Shown here piece after piece: positions 1 to 8,403 of a stretch of 17,552 bases of DNA (within the stretch, counting starts at the first letter, position 1; every line of letters begins with the position of its first letter). The position numbers and the translations under genes are program-made. Origin of the DNA: CAYRTD01 sp964426915 (GTDB lineage: Bacteria > Bacteroidota > Bacteroidia > Bacteroidales > GCA-2748055); contig CAYRTD010000086.1 in the NCBI GenBank assembly GCA_964426915.1, positions 1 through 17,552 of the forward strand, in the 5' to 3' direction. Under the pieces are notes generated by a model that saw only the letters and a list, made by a program, of their open reading frames with translations, had not been told where the DNA came from and ran no database searches.

Positions 1-56
1 CCGAGTGATAACGAGCTCACGAATACCGCTTAAAATTAACCCTGAATGAGTAAATT

Positions 57-77
57 GGACATTATGGACAGACACTA
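57..77 (+). repeat. Right terminus of a MITE-like repeat (solo end)
   Basis: The 21 bases match the right ends of the full elements at 14573-14717, 14720-14864 and 16141-16370, sharing the block GGACATTATGGACAGACACTA in two parts (GGACATTATGG then ACAGACACTA). The 56 bases before it do not resemble the interior of the other copies, so this is either a divergent element whose left end lies before the window or a remnant. Confidence 0.7.
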
Positions 78-128
78 ATTAAATATTACTATTCCTGGCG
101 GAATAAATTTAAATCCCGGATTGTCTAA

Positions 129-136
129 TAAATTTG
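129..136 (+). promoter_or_regulatory. Putative -7 promoter box of the RND operon
   Basis: TAAATTTG matches the Bacteroidota sigma-ABfr -7 consensus TAnnTTTG and lies 74 bases before the adaptor start codon. No convincing TTTG -33 element is seen at the expected distance, so the call rests on one box only. Confidence 0.35.
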
Positions 137-161
137 GATTAAACATAATTTTTTTCACACT

Positions 162-186
162 TCAGATTATCTTTATCTGATTTTTT
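162..186 (+). terminator. Terminator-like hairpin in the RND operon leader
   Basis: TCAGAT (162-167) pairs with ATCTGA (175-180) across a 7-base loop and is followed directly by six T residues. It sits between the putative promoter and the adaptor start at 210. It could attenuate the RND operon, end transcription coming from upstream, or be an operator-like inverted repeat. The stem is short and AT-rich, so termination would be weak. Confidence 0.35.
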
Positions 187-209
187 AAATTTATAATTTT
201 TATTTTCTC

Positions 210-1397
210 ATGAGAAAAGTCGACAGAAGGATTATAATTGTAATATCGCTCATTTTTATCATTGGCCTGGCTTATGGGATTATGAGATATCTGATAGCAC
301 TGAAAGAAGATCAACCTATGCGCCCACCGGAAGATGCACGAAGATTTGTACAGGTAGACACTGTGAATTACCAGACGATCATGACTCCTGTTTCGGCTCC
401 GGGAAGACTTAGTTCTCTGGCTGAAGTTGAGTTAATAGCCGAGGCATCAGGTAAAATCGAAACAGAAAATGTTGAACTTAAAAAGGGGGCAACATTCAGA
501 GAGGGGGAAGTCCTTTTTACTGTTTATCCTGATGAAGCAAAACTGGCATTACGTGCACGTAAGAGTCAGTTTTTAAATATGCTGGCAAATCTTTTACCGG
601 ACATTGCGGTAGATTTTCCTGAAAAAGAGCAGACATTCAGGGATTTCTTTTCTTCTGTTGAAATTGATAAAAAGCTACCGGAATTCCCGGAAATATCCAG
701 TGAAAAGCTTAAAATTTTCCTTGCGTCGAGGAATATTCTACCGGAATATCTAAATATACAAAAAGATGAACTACAGCTTAGCAGGCACACCCTGAGAGCT
801 CCTTTCAACGGGACTTACCGGGAAGTATACCTCGAAGCCGGGGCCTATATCAATATGGGGGGCAGAATTGCCAGGGCTATACGAACAGATAAAATGGAGC
901 TGGAGGTTCCACTTGAAAGGATTGACGCCGACTGGGTGAAACCGGGGGATAAAGCGCGCGTGATTTCCGACAGGGGAGACTATGAATGGGAAGGCTACGT
1001 GATCAGGAAAAATCAGTTTGTCGACCCGAACACACAATCTCAGGGTATATTTATTCAACTAAAAAATAATAGCAAAATGCCCTTGCTGGCAGGTGAATTT
1101 CTTCATGCGGAGTTCCCGGGACACCCTGTTTCCGGTGTAATGGAAATGCCACGGAATGCTGTGGTGAATTCAAATGAGGTATTTGTAGTTGTTGACGGGC
1201 GACTAGAAAAGCGGAATATTAATGTTGTAAAGGTGAACGAACGGACCTTACTGTTTAATGGTCTGAAGGAGGGTGAAGTTCTGGTTATGCAACCCATGGT
1301 AAATATGCTGGAAGGCACACTGGTAAAAACAGGGAAGGAAACAAGGGGTAGTGATTCAGGAATAGGTGTTGAAAATTCAAAGAGACAGAGAAAATGA
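210..1397 (+). CDS. RND efflux periplasmic adaptor (membrane fusion protein, HlyD/AcrA type)
   Basis: This 395-aa protein is the periplasmic adaptor that links the inner-membrane RND pump to the outer-membrane channel. The N-terminus has one hydrophobic anchor at about residues 7-26. The first half of a lipoyl/barrel-sandwich domain follows (about 60-110, with the pattern 'ASGKIETENVELKKGATFREG'-like split here as ASGKIE and KKGATFREGE). A helical insert runs over about 115-195, and the returning lipoyl half contains LRAPFNGTYREVYLEAGAY. Beta-barrel and membrane-proximal domains make up the rest. The helical hairpin is shorter than in AcrA. Its stop overlaps the RND permease start by 4 bases (ATGA), which implies translational coupling. 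Family assignment is firm; the substrate is unknown. Confidence 0.93.
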   Translation: MRKVDRRIIIVISLIFIIGLAYGIMRYLIALKEDQPMRPPEDARRFVQVDTVNYQTIMTPVSAPGRLSSLAEVELIAEASGKIETENVELKKGATFREGEVLFTVYPDEAKLALRARKSQFLNMLANLLPDIAVDFPEKEQTFRDFFSSVEIDKKLPEFPEISSEKLKIFLASRNILPEYLNIQKDELQLSRHTLRAPFNGTYREVYLEAGAYINMGGRIARAIRTDKMELEVPLERIDADWVKPGDKARVISDRGDYEWEGYVIRKNQFVDPNTQSQGIFIQLKNNSKMPLLAGEFLHAEFPGHPVSGVMEMPRNAVVNSNEVFVVVDGRLEKRNINVVKVNERTLLFNGLKEGEVLVMQPMVNMLEGTLVKTGKETRGSDSGIGVENSKRQRK

Positions 1398-4300
1398 AAA
1401 AACTGATTGAGCTATTTGTAAAATTTCCCGTTTACGCTAACCTGATTATTGCCTTTGTCGTTCTTGCCGGAGGTGCGGCATTTTTCTCCATGCATAAATC
1501 TTTTTTTCCCGAAACTGAAAGCCGGTATATACGCGTTTCTGTTTTCTACCCCGGAGCTTCTCCGGTAGAAATGGAAGAAGGCATAACAGCCAGGATAGAG
1601 GAATCTATCCGGGGGCTGGTAGGAATAAAAGAGATCACCTCCACTTCTGTGGAAAACCGTTCGAGTGTGCTGGTTGAAACCACGGGAGAATATAATATCA
1701 ATGAAGTACTGATGGAGGTAAAAAACGCTGTGGATGGAATTTCATCCTTTCCTACTGCTGCAGAAAGACCCATTGTTTCCAAAGTTCGCTCAAGAGCTCC
1801 GGCTATGTTCATTGATCTGATTCCTGATGATGAAAATGAAATGGATCTGATGACCTTGAAGGAATATGCCCAGCGTATTGAAGAAGACTTTTATAATTCC
1901 GGCGTCATCAGTCAGATCGACCTATCGGGTTTCCCTCCTCCGGAGATCTCCGTTGAGGTGAATGAAGAACAGCTCTTACGTTATAATCTTAATTTTGAAG
2001 ATATTGCATTTGCCATAAGACAAAATAATCAGGATGTTTCCGGCGGGGAGATAAAATCTGAAGAAGAAGAATTACTTATCCGTCTCCGGTCAAGAAGTAC
2101 GGATCCTGATAAAATAGCCAATATCATTCTTATGGGTAATGAAGACGGAAGTTATCTTCGCATAAGAGATGTGGCCGAAGTAAAGAAGAAATTTGCCGAT
2201 GCAGTAAATAAATCCTGGGTTAATGGCAAAAGATCCGTTTCCATACGAGTGGAAAAACTTCCTGAAGAAGATCTTGAGGAAATCACAGAATTTGCCCGGA
2301 AATATATTGAAGATTTTAACAACAGGGATATGGGGGTAAAGCTGGATGTATCGAGGGCATACCTGGACATCCTGCAAAGCCGGCTGAATCTTCTGACCAA
2401 AAACGGGTTAGTGGGACTCACCCTGGTGATTATTGCTCTTTCCCTTTTCCTGAGCGTCAGGCTCTCCCTGTGGGTATCATGGGGTATTCCCTTTAGTTTT
2501 CTGGCTATGTTCATGGCGGCCTACTTAATGGGAATAACCATAAACATGATGTCTCTCTTCGGAATGATCCTGGTAATAGGTATCCTCGTTGATGACGGAA
2601 TCGTTATTGCAGAAAATATTTACCTCCATTTTGAAAGAGGAAAGAGTCCCATGAAGGCAGCAGTAGACGGGGCTATTGAAGTATATCCCGCGGTTATCAC
2701 TTCCATCCTTACAACGATTGTGGCATTTATGCCCCTTGTGTTCCTTAGCGGGACAAGAATGGAAATGATGTTGCACATGGCTGTGGTGGTGATTTTCAGT
2801 CTGTTTTTCTCCCTTTTCGAAGCCTTTTTTGTTCTACCTGCCCACCTTGCCAATGAGAGGGTGCTGAGCAGAAAAAGCCTTGAGAATAAAACGAAAGGAG
2901 TGAAAAAATACTTCGAAAATTTCCTTTTATGGCTTCGCGATAATATTTATCATTTTTTATTATTGTGGCTCATACGATGGCGGCATGTAGTTATTGGTAT
3001 CCCGGCTGCACTTATTTTGGTAACACTCGGACTTTACCTTGGCGGACATATCAAGAACACTTTTTTTCCTTCGGTAGACTTCAACCGTTTTGAAATCAAT
3101 ATTGCTTTTACACCCGGCGATGGTGAAGCACAAACTCTGGAATACCTGAGGCGCTTTGAAGAAGCAATATGGAAAGTGAATGAAGAAATGACTGAAGAGC
3201 TTGACCTTGATGAAAATCTTATAGACAGGGTTAATACAAATCTGGGAGTAGCAAGAACAATACAGGAAACAGGATCCCATGCGGGAAGTATAAGGGTGTA
3301 CCCCATCGACCTGGAAGGGATTTCTGTAACGGGATTCGAAATTTCCAGTCGCGTGCGAAAAGAAATCGGTCCGGTTCCGGAAGCACAAAAGTATACTGTT
3401 GGGGGAAGGAACCGTTGGGGATCACCCGTATCAGTCGGTCTGATGTCTAAAAATCTTGATGAACTTGAAGCAGCAAAAAATTTCATGATGAACAGGCTTA
3501 CCGAACTTCCTGCTCTCAAGGATATAACCGAAAATATCGCCCTGGGAAAACAGGAAGTCAGACTGGAACTAAAGCCGAAAGCCTATTTTCTGGGCCTGGA
3601 TGAAAATATTATTGCCAGGCAAGTTCGTTCTGCATTTTACGGACTTCAGGCACAAAGACTTCAGGCTGGCCGCGACGAATTAAGGGTGTGGGTAAGATAT
3701 CCGAAAAGCAACCGGCTCACCCTTGGACAAATGGAGAAAATGAAGATCAAAACTCAAGCAGGAGAATATCCTCTTTCTGAATTGGCTGATTACGGACTTG
3801 AAAGAGGCCCTGTTGCTATAAACCGTTTTAACGGGGCAAGGGAGATAAGGGTAGAGGCAGAAACCGTTGACCCTTTTGCACCAGTACCTGAAATCATTGA
3901 GCAAATTGAAAAAGAAATTATGCCGGAACTTAGCTCACTATTCCCGGGAGTGCGGTATATCTACCAGGGGCAGCAGCGATTCAGTAACGAAGCCCTGGGT
4001 AAAGTCTATCAATACTACACCGTCGCATTTCTGGTCATTATTTTCATAATGATCATCCATTTTAAAAGTGCCTCACAGACATTAATAATTATTGTTATGA
4101 TACCCCTTTCCATGTTGGGAGTTTTTTGGGGACATGGTATACATGGCAAACCTGTTTCTCTCATGAGCCTCTGGGGAATGGTAGCCCTAACCGGAGTGAT
4201 CATTAATGATGCTATCGTTTTTCTGGCAAAATATGACGGCTTGCTGCTGGAAGGTAGAAAAGTCGCCGATGCGGTTCTTGAAGCAGGAAAACTAAGATTA

Positions 4301-4606
4301 CGCCCGATCATTCTTACCTCGCTAACAACAACCATTGGTCTTTTCCCGATTATCCTGGAAAAAAGTGTCCAGGCTCAGTTCCTTATTCCCATGGCAATCA
4401 GCCTGGCCTACGGAATAGCAATAGGGACAGTGTTTATCCTGATATTTTTCCCTGTGCTTATCATGCTGCTGAATGATTTCAGGGTATACTGGAAACACCT
4501 GTGGACAGGAACAAGACCCGAAAGAGAAGATGTGGAGATAGCGATCGTAAAACGTAGGAGATCGGATAAATATGAAAAAAATAAAGCTGAAACTGCAGAG
4601 GAATAA
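1394..4606 (+). CDS. RND family inner-membrane efflux permease
   Basis: At 1070 aa this is the usual length of a hydrophobe/amphiphile efflux-type RND pump, which exports substrates by proton antiport from the inner membrane and periplasm. It opens with a transmembrane helix (about 12-32), then a large periplasmic loop starting with SFFPETESRYIRVSVFYPGA. A TM2-6 block follows at about 335-480, then the second helix and periplasmic loop (about 530-870) and the last TM block (about 890-1035). The TM4 proton-relay aspartates are present (D400-D401 in GILVDDGIVIAEN). At the TM10 position where AcrB has its relay lysine, this protein reads GVIINDAIVF (N938-D939), as in a non-AcrB branch of the family. 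It is encoded between the adaptor and the TolC-type gene. The substrate cannot be inferred. Confidence 0.95.
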   Translation: MKKLIELFVKFPVYANLIIAFVVLAGGAAFFSMHKSFFPETESRYIRVSVFYPGASPVEMEEGITARIEESIRGLVGIKEITSTSVENRSSVLVETTGEYNINEVLMEVKNAVDGISSFPTAAERPIVSKVRSRAPAMFIDLIPDDENEMDLMTLKEYAQRIEEDFYNSGVISQIDLSGFPPPEISVEVNEEQLLRYNLNFEDIAFAIRQNNQDVSGGEIKSEEEELLIRLRSRSTDPDKIANIILMGNEDGSYLRIRDVAEVKKKFADAVNKSWVNGKRSVSIRVEKLPEEDLEEITEFARKYIEDFNNRDMGVKLDVSRAYLDILQSRLNLLTKNGLVGLTLVIIALSLFLSVRLSLWVSWGIPFSFLAMFMAAYLMGITINMMSLFGMILVIGILVDDGIVIAENIYLHFERGKSPMKAAVDGAIEVYPAVITSILTTIVAFMPLVFLSGTRMEMMLHMAVVVIFSLFFSLFEAFFVLPAHLANERVLSRKSLENKTKGVKKYFENFLLWLRDNIYHFLLLWLIRWRHVVIGIPAALILVTLGLYLGGHIKNTFFPSVDFNRFEINIAFTPGDGEAQTLEYLRRFEEAIWKVNEEMTEELDLDENLIDRVNTNLGVARTIQETGSHAGSIRVYPIDLEGISVTGFEISSRVRKEIGPVPEAQKYTVGGRNRWGSPVSVGLMSKNLDELEAAKNFMMNRLTELPALKDITENIALGKQEVRLELKPKAYFLGLDENIIARQVRSAFYGLQAQRLQAGRDELRVWVRYPKSNRLTLGQMEKMKIKTQAGEYPLSELADYGLERGPVAINRFNGAREIRVEAETVDPFAPVPEIIEQIEKEIMPELSSLFPGVRYIYQGQQRFSNEALGKVYQYYTVAFLVIIFIMIIHFKSASQTLIIIVMIPLSMLGVFWGHGIHGKPVSLMSLWGMVALTGVIINDAIVFLAKYDGLLLEGRKVADAVLEAGKLRLRPIILTSLTTTIGLFPIILEKSVQAQFLIPMAISLAYGIAIGTVFILIFFPVLIMLLNDFRVYWKHLWTGTRPEREDVEIAIVKRRRSDKYEKNKAETAEE

Positions 4607-4665
4607 ATGCTGTTTCGGGAATTTCACTATATGTATTTTGCAGATGCCAATAAAAAATCATTCAC

Positions 4666-5967
4666 ATGTACAATAAATGCCTGATCCTTATTTTTATTTT
4701 AGTCAGTAGTATTACAGGAAATGCCCAGCACCAGACCCTGGATCTTAGCACTGCAATAAACCGTGCACTGGAAAAAAATTATAATCTGATCATTTCGGAA
4801 AAAGAACTGGATATTGCATCTTTAAATAACACCTGGGGAACAGCAGGAAGATATCCTACGATAAATTTCACTGCCGGTAACTCCAATTCTCTGGATAATG
4901 ACCTTAATTCTTCGGTGAGGATTACAGCCGGCATTGGTCTTGACTGGGTTTTGTTTGACGGATTTCGCGTAAGCCTTACCAAAGATCAGCTTGGTCTGAG
5001 AGAAGAATTATCAGGAGGAAGCCTTGCTGTTAATGTAGAGAATACCGTTGAAGATATCATCATTGCTTATAATAATGTTTTGCTTCAGAAGGAAACACTT
5101 AAAGTATTTAAAGATCTGATGGATCTTTCTTTCGACCGGTACAATTATGAAATGAAAAGGCGGGATCTTGGGGGGTCCGTTACTTTTGATGTATTGCAGG
5201 CAAAAAATAATTATTTAGCCGACAAGGCAAGATACCTGAGACAGGAAATAGAGGTCAGAAATGCTCTCAGGACCTTAAATTTCCTGATGGGCGAGGACCC
5301 GGGTGAAGTATGGTTACTTGACGCTGTGCTGGAAGCAGATACAAGTGAGTATATCCTTTCCGACCTTCAGCAGAAAATGCTGGAGAATAATCTCGTACTC
5401 AGAAATCAGTATGTGAATATTCAGCTTCGTAAAACAGATACGGACCTACGGAAAAGTGAGTTTTATCCCAGCCTTCAGTTTTCTGCCGGCATTCAGAATA
5501 CCTATAACAGAAATGCTCTCTCAGGGAATGATCCGGTGAGCACAAATACTATAGGACCATACGCAAATTTTAATCTAAGCTATCTTCTCTACAATGGCGG
5601 AAACAGAAAACGATCCGTTGAAATTGCACGCATTAACGAAGAAATTTCAGGAATTGAACTTGAACAAATGGAACATAGTTTGAATAATGAACTTTTAAGC
5701 ATTTACGATAACTATGTTATCCGCACGGAGTTATTGAAAATTGCAGAAGAGGGTATAGAAGCGGCCCGCCTGAATCTCCAGATAGCGGAGGAGAAATTCA
5801 AATCAGGTGCAATTAATTCATTTAACTACAGGGATATACAACTCATCTACCTGAATGCCGCCCTGGAAAAGCTTAACGCATCCTTTAGCCTCATTGTTTC
5901 ACACGCAGCACTCACACGAATCACCGGAGGATTTGTAAATGCGATGACAGAAGAGCTTAATCCCTGA
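4666..5967 (+). CDS. TolC-family outer membrane efflux protein
   Basis: This 433-aa protein is the outer membrane exit duct of the tripartite RND pump. It has a signal peptide (about residues 1-20, ending GNAQ). The mature part starts with HQTLDLSTAINRALEKNYNL, the typical opening of the TolC fold. It shows two repeats of long helices alternating with beta strands: strand regions near LDWVLFDGFR in the first half and FNLSYLLYNGGNRKR in the second, and helices rich in N, L, A and E. It follows the permease by 59 bases and is very likely in the same transcript. The length is normal for the family. Confidence 0.93.
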   Translation: MYNKCLILIFILVSSITGNAQHQTLDLSTAINRALEKNYNLIISEKELDIASLNNTWGTAGRYPTINFTAGNSNSLDNDLNSSVRITAGIGLDWVLFDGFRVSLTKDQLGLREELSGGSLAVNVENTVEDIIIAYNNVLLQKETLKVFKDLMDLSFDRYNYEMKRRDLGGSVTFDVLQAKNNYLADKARYLRQEIEVRNALRTLNFLMGEDPGEVWLLDAVLEADTSEYILSDLQQKMLENNLVLRNQYVNIQLRKTDTDLRKSEFYPSLQFSAGIQNTYNRNALSGNDPVSTNTIGPYANFNLSYLLYNGGNRKRSVEIARINEEISGIELEQMEHSLNNELLSIYDNYVIRTELLKIAEEGIEAARLNLQIAEEKFKSGAINSFNYRDIQLIYLNAALEKLNASFSLIVSHAALTRITGGFVNAMTEELNP

Positions 5968-6322
5968 TAGCTTATCCTTTCACCACATTCCGGATATAGC
6001 TTCAGCGGCACGCGGAACCGGGGCAAAATTAAAAGCACAGTGTGCAGCCTTCATACATGCTATCAAATTCTCCAGAATATCGTCCATTCCCGATAAAGCA
6101 ATAAAAATATCTCTGGCAGGAGTATCAAAAAAATATAAAATAGTCGCTACAATCAGGGAATGTTCCCGTGGAGAAAAAACCCTCACAGGTATAAAGAAAG
6201 TTAAACTTACCGATTTTAAATTAGACCCTCCGGTAAAAACTTTAGGACTTATTAAGGTGAATAATGAACTAAATATTAATTTTGAATTTAAATTACCTGA
6301 TCAAAAAGTTACTGCAAATTGA
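5948..6322 (+). pseudogene. YceI-like C-terminal ORF with no recognisable start codon
   Basis: An open frame of about 124 codons runs from the stop at 5945 to TGA at 6320-6322 with no ATG, GTG or TTG before the last quarter. Its second half reads like the C-terminal half of Bacteroidota YceI-type lipocalin-fold proteins: IKISLAGVSKKYKIVATI resembles the 'LTIHGVTK' strand, and KLTDFKLDPPVKTLGLIKVN the 'DFGIKPP..LGxIKV' strand, ending in NINFEFKL. The normal N-terminal half with a signal peptide is missing, because that space is taken by the TolC-type gene. It may be a decayed remnant, or a short protein begun at a rare codon (ATT/ATA/CTG). The 4-base overlap with the following Rrf2 gene suggests the two once formed a coupled pair. 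The YceI assignment is from recalled motifs, not a search. Confidence 0.45.
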
Positions 6323-6744
6323 AATTCAGTACAAAAACGCGTTATGGTATCAGGGCAATGCTCGAAATCGCCCGGCATACCAAATCAGGCGGAATCTTTC
6401 AAAAAGATATCGCAATAAATCAAAACATTTCAAATAAATATCTTGATCATATCATCCATGCCCTTAAAGCATCAGAATTAATTGTTAATGTTAAAGGAAA
6501 AAAAAGCGGATACATACTAACCCGCGAACCTTCAGAAATCAGTATTTATGATATCCATAATGCATTTGAACCGGGAATATGTGTTATAGATTGCCTTAGC
6601 AAATCAATAAAATGTGACCGTGAGGAAGAATGCACTGCAAAAGGCTTCTGGGGAGGACTGAATAAAAAGATTGTTGATTATTTTAATTCAGTTAACCTTG
6701 AAGATCTGATTCACAATGAAGCAATATTAGATGATGTAAAGTAA
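6319..6744 (+). CDS. Rrf2-family transcriptional regulator, probable Fe-S sensor
   Basis: This 141-aa protein starts with MKFSTKTRYGIRAMLEIA, the standard Rrf2 N-terminus, which fixes the TTG at 6319 as the start. The TTG overlaps the stop of the preceding YceI-like ORF. A winged helix occupies about residues 1-65, with the recognition region NQNISNKYLDHIIHAL and the wing KGKKSGYIL. The C-terminal half holds four cysteines (C88, C92, C99, C105) in the region where IscR, NsrR and RsrR bind a [2Fe-2S] or [4Fe-4S] cluster. A redox, NO or iron signal is therefore plausible, but which one is not shown. It may be cotranscribed with the RND operon. The target genes are unknown. Confidence 0.9.
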   Translation: MKFSTKTRYGIRAMLEIARHTKSGGIFQKDIAINQNISNKYLDHIIHALKASELIVNVKGKKSGYILTREPSEISIYDIHNAFEPGICVIDCLSKSIKCDREEECTAKGFWGGLNKKIVDYFNSVNLEDLIHNEAILDDVK

Positions 6745-6779
6745 GAAAATGCCTGGCAGCCTAAGGCTAAAATCTCTAA

Positions 6780-8300
6780 CTATGAAATCCAGGCTCTCCT
6801 CCGGTTAAGCTTTTCCCCGAGGATCTTGTTTACCAGGTTAACATTCTCCACGATCTGAAAATCGAACATCCCAACACAAATAAAATCTGATCCCGACTCA
6901 AAAGCATACCTGAAACCATCTTCGGGCATAATTGCACCACCAGCAAGCACTTTGAACCCAAAGAGCGGAACATTGATATTCTCAAATACCTCAACCGTCT
7001 GTTCCGGGTAGATGTCAAAAATATTATCGTGAAACTGATTATGATCAAGACTTCTTTTACGGTCAACTTCAAATTCTTTTCTAAACTCTCTTGGATGGGC
7101 AGACCAGTAATGATCATGATGAACCGTTTTGAAATAATAATCTGGTGTTAAACCGGCTTTTTCGCATTCCAGCACAACCTGGATGGAATGAGCGCCAATC
7201 CCGGCAAGCATGCCCTGGCTCCTGGTGAACTCCAGTGCCTTTTGCATGTGGTCCAATTGCTTATTTTTAACCAGCCCGTCTGCACAACCTCCCTGTACAT
7301 ACATAGAGGTTGTACCGTGATCACGGGCCTGCTTAAACTGCAAGAGCGGATCATCCTCCCCCGGTTTAACATGTACCTGGGCAATGGTTTTCATTTTACT
7401 GCCGGTAACCTTAAAATACTTGTTCAGGAAGGGAAAGTTGTTTATTACAACATTTGTGGTATTAATACCGGCTTGTTCGGCTAAACTATAGGTCTCATAG
7501 ATCTTTTTCTCAGTATTGTAATGCCTGAAGAGAGATCCTACATAATGAAGGTCTCTTGAATGTGCATATCCACTTATGAGATTACAGCCCAAAACCAGTC
7601 TGCTGATTTCCATATCCCCGAGCTTTCCTTTTGGCATCACTCCCTGAAGATCACTCAGATCATAGCTCTGAAGAGCAATCGTCGCTCCGGTATTTCCGTC
7701 AAGTGCGGAGGCTTCCGCTTTGGAGGCTGCAGCATAAATCACCCCACCGGCAAAAGGAAGTGTGGCAAGACTTTTAAGAACTTCCCTCCTTTTATTCGTG
7801 AATTCTTCTTTTCCTGCCCGTACATTTTCATCTTTTCTTTTCTCTTCTTTTCTTCTGCGGAAAAAATATAAAATACTGTATTCCATTACTGGAAAAGCAA
7901 TGATCACAGCCAGCGCTGCTGCTTCTATAATATTACGGTTAATGATCCAGGCATTTTCTTCCACGCTGCGAAAAAGGGTATTCCCAAACGGAGGGTAGGC
8001 GAAATAATAAAGCATTAATAAAAAGATCCCCGCCCCCGCAGAAATTCTTATGAAAACTCCAAGCAGCAATCCCAATCCTATCAAAATGAGTCCCCATATA
8101 TTAAGAAAATCAACCACCTTCATCAGGCTGTCATCAGTAGCCATGCTATGAAAGAAAGGTGAAAGGAAGCCATAAGAACCTTTAAGGTAGCCCTCTGCAG
8201 TCCATTCCGGCATAAAAAGCTTTATCACACCTTCATATAAAAAGTGCCAGCCAATAAAAACCCTAAGTAGAAGAGGAAAAAATTTCTGTAATGTTCTCAT
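6780..8300 (-). CDS. DoxX-like membrane domain fused to an aldo/keto-reductase-like barrel
   Basis: At 506 aa this is far longer than a DoxX protein (usually about 120-170). Residues 1-148 form a DoxX/DoxD-like four-helix membrane domain: LLRVFIGWHFLYEGVIKLF near the start, helices at about 68-85, 88-102 and 124-146. A basic linker (RRRKEEKRKDE, 148-158) follows. Next comes a twin-arginine-like segment at 170-195, with K-R-R-E-V-L-K followed by a hydrophobic stretch LATLPFAGGVIYAAA. From about 225 a TIM-barrel-like domain begins with GDMEISRLVLGCN, as in aldo/keto reductases, with later strands such as GFKVLAGGAIMPEDGFRYA and FICVGMFDF. The usual AKR catalytic DTAxxYG motif is not visible after AEQAGIN, so the chemistry may differ. 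I infer that the barrel faces the periplasm. The gene converges on the Rrf2 gene with 35 bases between stops. Confidence 0.8.
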   Translation of the reverse strand: MRTLQKFFPLLLRVFIGWHFLYEGVIKLFMPEWTAEGYLKGSYGFLSPFFHSMATDDSLMKVVDFLNIWGLILIGLGLLLGVFIRISAGAGIFLLMLYYFAYPPFGNTLFRSVEENAWIINRNIIEAAALAVIIAFPVMEYSILYFFRRRKEEKRKDENVRAGKEEFTNKRREVLKSLATLPFAGGVIYAAASKAEASALDGNTGATIALQSYDLSDLQGVMPKGKLGDMEISRLVLGCNLISGYAHSRDLHYVGSLFRHYNTEKKIYETYSLAEQAGINTTNVVINNFPFLNKYFKVTGSKMKTIAQVHVKPGEDDPLLQFKQARDHGTTSMYVQGGCADGLVKNKQLDHMQKALEFTRSQGMLAGIGAHSIQVVLECEKAGLTPDYYFKTVHHDHYWSAHPREFRKEFEVDRKRSLDHNQFHDNIFDIYPEQTVEVFENINVPLFGFKVLAGGAIMPEDGFRYAFESGSDFICVGMFDFQIVENVNLVNKILGEKLNRRRAWIS

Positions 8301-8320
8301 AGGTCTGATTAGTTATTTGC

Positions 8321-8342
8321 CTTAAAATTAAAAACTTTTAAG
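8321..8342 (-). promoter_or_regulatory. Inverted repeat upstream of the DoxX fusion gene
   Basis: CTTAAAA (8321-8327) and TTTTAAG (8336-8342) form a perfect 7-base inverted repeat with an 8-base spacer, about 20 bases before the start codon of the DoxX fusion. It could be an operator or a leader hairpin. In AT-rich DNA such a repeat can also arise by chance. No TAnnTTTG box was found in the 103-base gap. Confidence 0.2.
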
Positions 8343-8403
8343 CGCTGTCTTTCGGATAGTTATAGTTTAAAATCTTTTTAAATAAGAGGGGTAACCAGCC
8401 ATC

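Noticed and set aside
5980..6186. 68-aa minus-strand ORF opposite the YceI-like frame
   Set aside because: It has no signal peptide, domain or family resemblance, and the plus strand carries the YceI-like motif, so it is an antisense shadow.
6745..6779. Bidirectional terminator between the Rrf2 and DoxX fusion genes
   Set aside because: Only a four-base stem (AGCC-TAA-GGCT) without a T tract is present, which is too weak to call.
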